This document shows positions 20,424-24,304 of a stretch of 24,304 nucleotides of DNA, in pieces. How positions within the stretch are numbered: the stretch's first letter is position 1; every line of letters starts with the position of its first letter. Origin of the DNA: a virus; the IMG/VR virus record IMGVR_UViG_3300048091_000259, positions 1 through 24,304 of that record; one strand, written 5' to 3'. A program made the position numbers and the translations under genes. The notes below the pieces were generated by a model that worked only from the letters and a program-made list of their open reading frames with translations, ran no database searches and was not told the DNA's origin.

Positions 20424-21512
20424 TTACGACAAGCCTTTCAGGCGGCCGTGCGCACGCTCTTGCTCAACCTTGAACGTGTACTCACCGATGATTTGGCCAG
20501 TTTGGTAGTCGCCTTTAGTACCGAGGTACGTATGGCTGAACTCACGAGTAACCAGCGGGTGGATAGACAGGCGGTTCGCGTCAGTAAGGAACAACTCGTC
20601 TGCTGCGAGATTTTGGTTAAGAACGATCTCGAACTCGCCGAAATCTGTAACGATGAAGTCAACGACTTGACCGCGTTTGTTCTCGCCGCGAGTAAGTTGA
20701 ACTTTCGTTGCGTCCGCGTTAGAAAGAGCGATCTTTTGCTTCGCTGCGACCATGATTTTGTAGTCTCCGCCAGTTGCGAAACCACCCGCGTCATAGATCG
20801 TTTGTGCTAGCGTATTAACTTTATCGACAGTCAACGCACCGGCAACGTTAGTTACGTTAGTCGTGATGTAGTTACGCAGACCGCGCATTTGACGAACTTG
20901 GCCGTTTTCGTAGAAAGTACCGTTGATCAGTGCCTTCTCGAGTTGTAACGCCAGTTCAAGTTGTTTCTTCTGTTTCTCGTATTCGTACAGGTTGTCGATG
21001 CCGTATTGAGCAACCGCTTGAGCTGTACCGGAGATATCGATCGAGTCCGTAAAGATTTGCGTCAGGTTCGATTTACGAACGCGTGGTTTCGTACGTGCTG
21101 CACGAGCGTCCGCACCTTCCGTACCTTCATCGAACAAGAACTCAACTTTAGCACCGGATGCCACCGCAGCTGCAGTAGTTGATGCGTATGCGCGCGTTAC
21201 AGTCAGCGTCTTTGTCCCCGTATTAATTGCGGTTACGTTAAGCAGTTCGTCAACGATCTTAATCACGCTGCCTACGCGGAATGGTGTAACGTCAGCCACT
21301 ACAACAGCCGTGTCGCCTACGAGTGCAGACGCTGTAGTTGTTGTTTCATCCGCGAACATTTCGTCCTCGAACCATACGTGTTCTACCGCGTTTACTGCTT
21401 CAGCGAAGCCGAGTGCGTTAAGCAGCGGTGTTTGGTGCGGGTTAAGCAACAGGATTTCATCAACTACGGATTCTTTCTTACCTACGATGTTTGCATTGAA
21501 AATTTTAGCCAT
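20424..21512 (-). CDS. major capsid protein (SU10/DUF5309-type HK97 fold)
   Basis: 362 residues from ATG 21512, with AGGAGG upstream. The sequence opens MAKIFNANIVGKKESVVDEI and LLNPHQTPLLNALGFAEAVN, then FEDEMFADETTTTASA, RKSNLTQIFTDSIDISGTAQ, LINGTFYENGQVRQMRGLRN and TREFSHTYLGTKGDYQTGQI. This order is characteristic of the SU10 major-capsid family (DUF5309), an HK97-fold shell protein. Codon use is more even than in neighbours (e.g. more GTT, GAA), as expected of a highly expressed gene. It is bracketed by terminators at 21544-21577 and 20367-20399, with about 30 bases before its start, so no own promoter fits. Confidence 0.93.
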   Translation of the reverse strand: MAKIFNANIVGKKESVVDEILLLNPHQTPLLNALGFAEAVNAVEHVWFEDEMFADETTTTASALVGDTAVVVADVTPFRVGSVIKIVDELLNVTAINTGTKTLTVTRAYASTTAAAVASGAKVEFLFDEGTEGADARAARTKPRVRKSNLTQIFTDSIDISGTAQAVAQYGIDNLYEYEKQKKQLELALQLEKALINGTFYENGQVRQMRGLRNYITTNVTNVAGALTVDKVNTLAQTIYDAGGFATGGDYKIMVAAKQKIALSNADATKVQLTRGENKRGQVVDFIVTDFGEFEIVLNQNLAADELFLTDANRLSIHPLVTREFSHTYLGTKGDYQTGQIIGEYTFKVEQERAHGRLKGLS

Positions 21513-21543
21513 TAAGGGTATTCCTCCTTGGATTTTGAGTTAT

Positions 21544-21577
21544 AAAAAAGACGCATCCCCAATTTGAGGTGCGCCTT
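21544..21577 (-). terminator. intrinsic terminator between scaffold and capsid
   Basis: On the minus strand GGCGCACCTC (21575-21566) and GGGGATGCGTC (21560-21550) form a near-perfect stem round AAATT, followed by TTTTTT. It lies a few bases past the scaffold stop and about 30 before the capsid start. Confidence 0.9.
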
Positions 21578-21586
21578 TAATAACTG

Positions 21587-22291
21587 TTAGGATTCAATTT
21601 CACGTTTGTATTCTGCGTAAGCCATTTTGTCTTCAATACGGCCGGATCTACGCGCAATATCCGCGAGCTCTTTTAGCTTCGCTTGCTTATCTGCACCAGC
21701 ATCACGTCGAGGATTCGGTGGGTTACCTGGCGATGGATCACCGTATTGCTTGCTTCCGAACAGGTACGGTTTGCTTTCACGCAGCGACTCGACCGCCTCC
21801 TTCGCTCCTTGTACGTTGCCCTCGTCATCGACCGTAATACCTTGTCGGTTAGAGAGAACGAACGCATCATCGAGCGCTTCCGGTTTAACGCCGAGCTCCT
21901 TCGCAATAAGCTTAAACTCCGCCTTAACCAACCGGTTATTTGCGGATTCCAGCGCTTTCGTGCGGCCTTCTTCGGCTTCCTGCGCCTTTTTCAACGCTTC
22001 TGCCTTTTCAGCTTCCAAACGTTCACGCTCCGTCATGTCAGCGCGTTTACGTTCTTCTTCGGCCTTCTCATAATCAGTAAGCTTCGTCTTAACCTCGTCA
22101 TAGTCCGCATACTTTTTACGTTCGCGGGCGAGACGTTCCGCAATCTTCGCGTCAAACTCTTCCTGCGTTAGTTCGAGCTTCTTCGGTGCTGGCGGGTCTT
22201 GTGGCGGATCACCTACGGGATCATCGTCACCTTCCGCAAACAACTGCAGATCGAGTTTTATCGGAAACTTGCGTTCTAATTCGTTTGTCAT
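21587..22291 (-). CDS. capsid scaffolding protein (GP20/DUF4355-type)
   Basis: 234 residues from ATG 22291, with GGGAGG upstream. The N-terminus has KFPIKLDLQLFAEGDDDP, the LDLQLFA motif that marks phage scaffolds and capsid precursors, followed by a proline-rich linker (DPPQDPPAPK). A long coiled coil occupies about residues 40-120 (FDAKIAERLARERKKYADYD, KAEALKKAQEAEEGRTKAL). The C-terminus is helical and basic (KLKELADIARRSGRIEDKMA), as in scaffolds that bind the shell. It lies between portal and capsid as usual. Confidence 0.93.
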   Translation of the reverse strand: MTNELERKFPIKLDLQLFAEGDDDPVGDPPQDPPAPKKLELTQEEFDAKIAERLARERKKYADYDEVKTKLTDYEKAEEERKRADMTERERLEAEKAEALKKAQEAEEGRTKALESANNRLVKAEFKLIAKELGVKPEALDDAFVLSNRQGITVDDEGNVQGAKEAVESLRESKPYLFGSKQYGDPSPGNPPNPRRDAGADKQAKLKELADIARRSGRIEDKMAYAEYKREIES

Positions 22292-22373
22292 CGTTATCCT
22301 CCCGTTTAAAGGCCGTCGCCTATCGTATAGCTAACCGTAGCAGTTTTACGTCATGTACGTTCGGACAATTGCG

Positions 22374-23894
22374 TTACTCAGCCGTTGGATCCGCGTCACT
22401 TGCATCGCGGTAAGGATCCGTTTGACTGCGTAATAGCTTACGTTCAGCGAGTATCTCCATCAACTTAGCCTCCGGATTCTCAACGCCACGCCGCGCCAAT
22501 GCGCCCTTTATCGATTCCAGGTCCGAAGCCATCTCCGTAGTCAGTTGCGTGATCAGCGCGACTTGATCTTCCGGAAGCGGTAAGCGGAAGTGGACCGTGT
22601 TTGTGTAATTACCGTCGACTTTACGTACCATATCGCGGTCATAAGAAAAACGCGGATCATCAACCCGCGCCTTCATGTAACGTAAGATATATTCGTTTAA
22701 TTGCTGCAATCGCGATCGCCATATGATCCACGAGCGCTGCGTCTTCGAGATAATCGCGCTGAATAACAGCTTAACGGCCATATCGTTAATGCCGCCGACG
22801 TTCATTTCCGCAGTGTTAACCGTTGGGACTTCCGCGATCTTATGAAGGTTAGCGTATAAGCGGTCGATGTATGCTTCGGTCGCTTCTTTGAACTTGAAGT
22901 TGCTCTCGAGCTTCTTCGCGTCTGGACGTTCACCTTCGAGTAGGCCACCGGCTCCTTGCAGATTCCACATAGCGCCAGGTGCAACCGATAATCCGCGGTC
23001 ATCATCTACGTTAGTAAGCAATGTTATCGCGAACATTTCGAAGCGAATCGCGTCACTATAGTCCGATAACTTACGGTTAATCTCGTCGGTAATATCCGCG
23101 AACTTCTCGATCTCCGAGTAACCGCGCGCCATGCCCGCTAACCGTTCGTTCGGAATCTCAACGACCGGAATGAAATCGAGTCCCATTGACGTTTTCGGTA
23201 CGCGATCCTCAATGATACGTACAACCGTACGCTTTTTCTCCGCGTCCTCTTCGATACCATATACGGCTTCCTCGATAAAACACTCGTACTGACCGTCGTC
23301 TTCGTTCCATTCGAGGTAATACGATTGTTTCCATAGGCGCGTAGAGTTTAAGTCCAGGTACGCGACGAAGTGAACCTCTTCGAGTTGGTCCGGATCCTCC
23401 GGATTGTATATCGCAATGACTTCCGTATCGGGACGGAAGAAGATGCGCAGTTTACCGGTGCGCTTATCGTAAAGTAACTTCGCCCATACGGTGCCGGCGA
23501 TCTTACGGTCCTTCGCGGCCTCCAACAGCTTCTCGTGCGTACGGTTATCGCCGTGTACCCAGTTGATAAGCTGTTCTTTCGCGGCTGCCCGTCTGTTCTC
23601 CGTATCCTGTAACGTGCTTGGCGCGTATCCCTCCGTTACCATATCGATCGGATCGTCGATAACGTCCGGTTCAACGTCGTATTTCGGAGCCATTTCGAAC
23701 TCCCACGCGGCCATCGTATCGATGAGCAACCGGTCAAAGTTAACGGTAAGCGTAGTCGGATCGTATTCCAAACCGTCAGGCTTCGCGTATTGCGTATCGA
23801 AGTATTGACGTCCTTCGTATCGTTCGTAATTACGAATTACGCGATTAATCCGCTCAACTTCGGTCTCGCCGAGCATTACCTGGTCGAGCCGCAT
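22374..23894 (-). CDS. portal protein (SPP1 gp6-like)
   Basis: 506 residues from ATG 23894. It contains RNYERYEGRQYFDTQYAK near the N-terminus, VNFDRLLIDTMAAWEF, GTVWAKLLYDKRTGKLRIFF, VEIPNERLAGMARGYSEIEK, LLFSAIISKTQRSWIIWRSR and a C-terminal helical domain. The order matches the phage portal Gp6 family, the dodecameric ring through which DNA enters and leaves the head. Odd point: no Shine-Dalgarno precedes ATG 23894, while AGAGGAGG lies at 23946-23939, about 45 bases upstream. The frame is open back past that site, but no ATG, GTG or TTG stands at a normal distance from it. Product identity is not in doubt; the exact start is. Confidence 0.95.
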   Translation of the reverse strand: MRLDQVMLGETEVERINRVIRNYERYEGRQYFDTQYAKPDGLEYDPTTLTVNFDRLLIDTMAAWEFEMAPKYDVEPDVIDDPIDMVTEGYAPSTLQDTENRRAAAKEQLINWVHGDNRTHEKLLEAAKDRKIAGTVWAKLLYDKRTGKLRIFFRPDTEVIAIYNPEDPDQLEEVHFVAYLDLNSTRLWKQSYYLEWNEDDGQYECFIEEAVYGIEEDAEKKRTVVRIIEDRVPKTSMGLDFIPVVEIPNERLAGMARGYSEIEKFADITDEINRKLSDYSDAIRFEMFAITLLTNVDDDRGLSVAPGAMWNLQGAGGLLEGERPDAKKLESNFKFKEATEAYIDRLYANLHKIAEVPTVNTAEMNVGGINDMAVKLLFSAIISKTQRSWIIWRSRLQQLNEYILRYMKARVDDPRFSYDRDMVRKVDGNYTNTVHFRLPLPEDQVALITQLTTEMASDLESIKGALARRGVENPEAKLMEILAERKLLRSQTDPYRDASDADPTAE

Positions 23895-23947
23895 GATTAT
23901 CGCGTTTAAGTGATCGGGATTGTACGAAACAGTTAACGCCTCCTCTC

Positions 23948-24304
23948 TTAACGTAGTCGTTTCGATGACGTCGTAACTACGCGTGATTTTTGTTTAACGG
24001 CCGCTATCGCCATTTCTAAAGCGTCAATTACGTCGTCATGCGAGTTAGTGCCGTATTGTTCGAATTGCTCGAGTAAAAGTGCGTGTCGGCGCGAAAACTG
24101 TATCGTCCGACTCTCGATATCCGGCAGCATCGCCTCAATCCGCAACTCTTTACGGGAGCGCTGATATATCTTCTTTAATCGCGTATGTGACGGGTAGCCT
24201 TTAGCTACGAGCGCTTCGTGTAACTTATCTACGAAGAACTCCTGCGCTGCTTGCGCTTCGGCCGAAACGGTGTCCGGCATATACTGCAGCACGCGATCGA
24301 CTAT
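23948..24304 (-). CDS. terL: terminase large subunit, C-terminal part (gene continues outside window)
   Basis: The frame is open to the window edge, so 118 residues of the C-terminus are visible and the ATPase domain lies outside. The sequence has RKELRIEAMLPDIESRTIQF, RRHALLLEQFEQYGTNSHDD and DDVIDALEMAI. The final HDDVIDALE is the last acidic cluster of the RNase-H-like nuclease domain that cuts DNA during packaging (usual form D-D-x-x-D-A-L/x). The stop is followed after 53 bases by the portal start, the normal order. Confidence 0.93.
   Translation of the reverse strand: MVDRVLQYMPDTVSAEAQAAQEFFVDKLHEALVAKGYPSHTRLKKIYQRSRKELRIEAMLPDIESRTIQFSRRHALLLEQFEQYGTNSHDDVIDALEMAIAAVKQKSRVVTTSSKRLR

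Noticed and set aside
21683-22171. Long plus-strand ORF (162 codons) opposite the scaffold gene
   Set aside because: Antisense shadow of a well-supported scaffold gene; product is arginine- and phenylalanine-rich with no ribosome site.
1-24304. CRISPR array, insertion sequence or rRNA
   Set aside because: No regularly spaced repeats, no transposase-like gene with terminal inverted repeats, and no rRNA-like sequence seen.

Overview
The window is part of a temperate siphovirus genome, either a free phage with an intact attP or a circularised or mis-assembled prophage, from a low-GC Gram-positive host. The evidence is a long minus-strand late operon in SPP1/TP901-like order (terminase, portal, scaffold, capsid, head-tail joining, tail, lysis), GGAGG Shine-Dalgarno sites, frequent TTG/GTG starts and intrinsic terminators. 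An endolysin tail with an SLH-like WAKAAVDAAV repeat, a CD1375-type small protein, DUF4177 and the codon texture (CGT, ACG, GCG, TTA; very rich in TACG/CGTA) are compatible with Paenibacillaceae or Bacillaceae. The host genus is an inference.

Layout. 1-1671: small minus-strand genes that probably begin the early operon, with a control region at about 543-1124 holding dyads and direct repeats. 1675-3079: integration module, with a possible 53-aa zinc-ribbon ORF, an attP candidate carrying the 3' half of a tRNA-Arg(CCT) between two related arm-like repeats, an intrinsic terminator, and a complete tyrosine recombinase on the plus strand. 3092-6743: a minus-strand operon that looks like a stripped-down conjugation module: a VirD4/FtsK-HerA-type ATPase, two small membrane proteins (one VirB2/TrbC-pilin-like), a ribbon-helix-helix-like protein and a helical protein. 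A plus-strand HTH gene with a shared operator-like palindrome lies divergently. 7251-8573: amidase endolysin, holin and a CD1375-type protein. 8570-14285: fibres, baseplate and hub, including an SGNH-hydrolase fibre of foreign composition. 14285-18613: tape measure, tail chaperones with a canonical -1 frameshift signal, tail tube, tail completion. 18589-24304: head-tail joining, MuF-like protein, SU10-type capsid, scaffold, portal and the C-terminus of the large terminase.

How it works together. On the circular map minus-strand transcription would run from about 1671 leftward through early genes outside the window, re-enter at the terminase and continue through head, tail, lysis and the conjugation-like module, ending convergently with int near 3090. 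Capsid and tail-tube genes are each bracketed by strong hairpins with U-runs, suggesting dosage control by termination or mRNA processing. After integration the host tRNA-Arg gene would read straight at int, and the terminator at 2007-2038 would end the tRNA transcript and insulate int.

Most unusual: the mini-T4SS-like operon without a visible relaxase, the att/terminator arrangement, the three-helix element after the tail-tube gene, and the dyad-rich control region.
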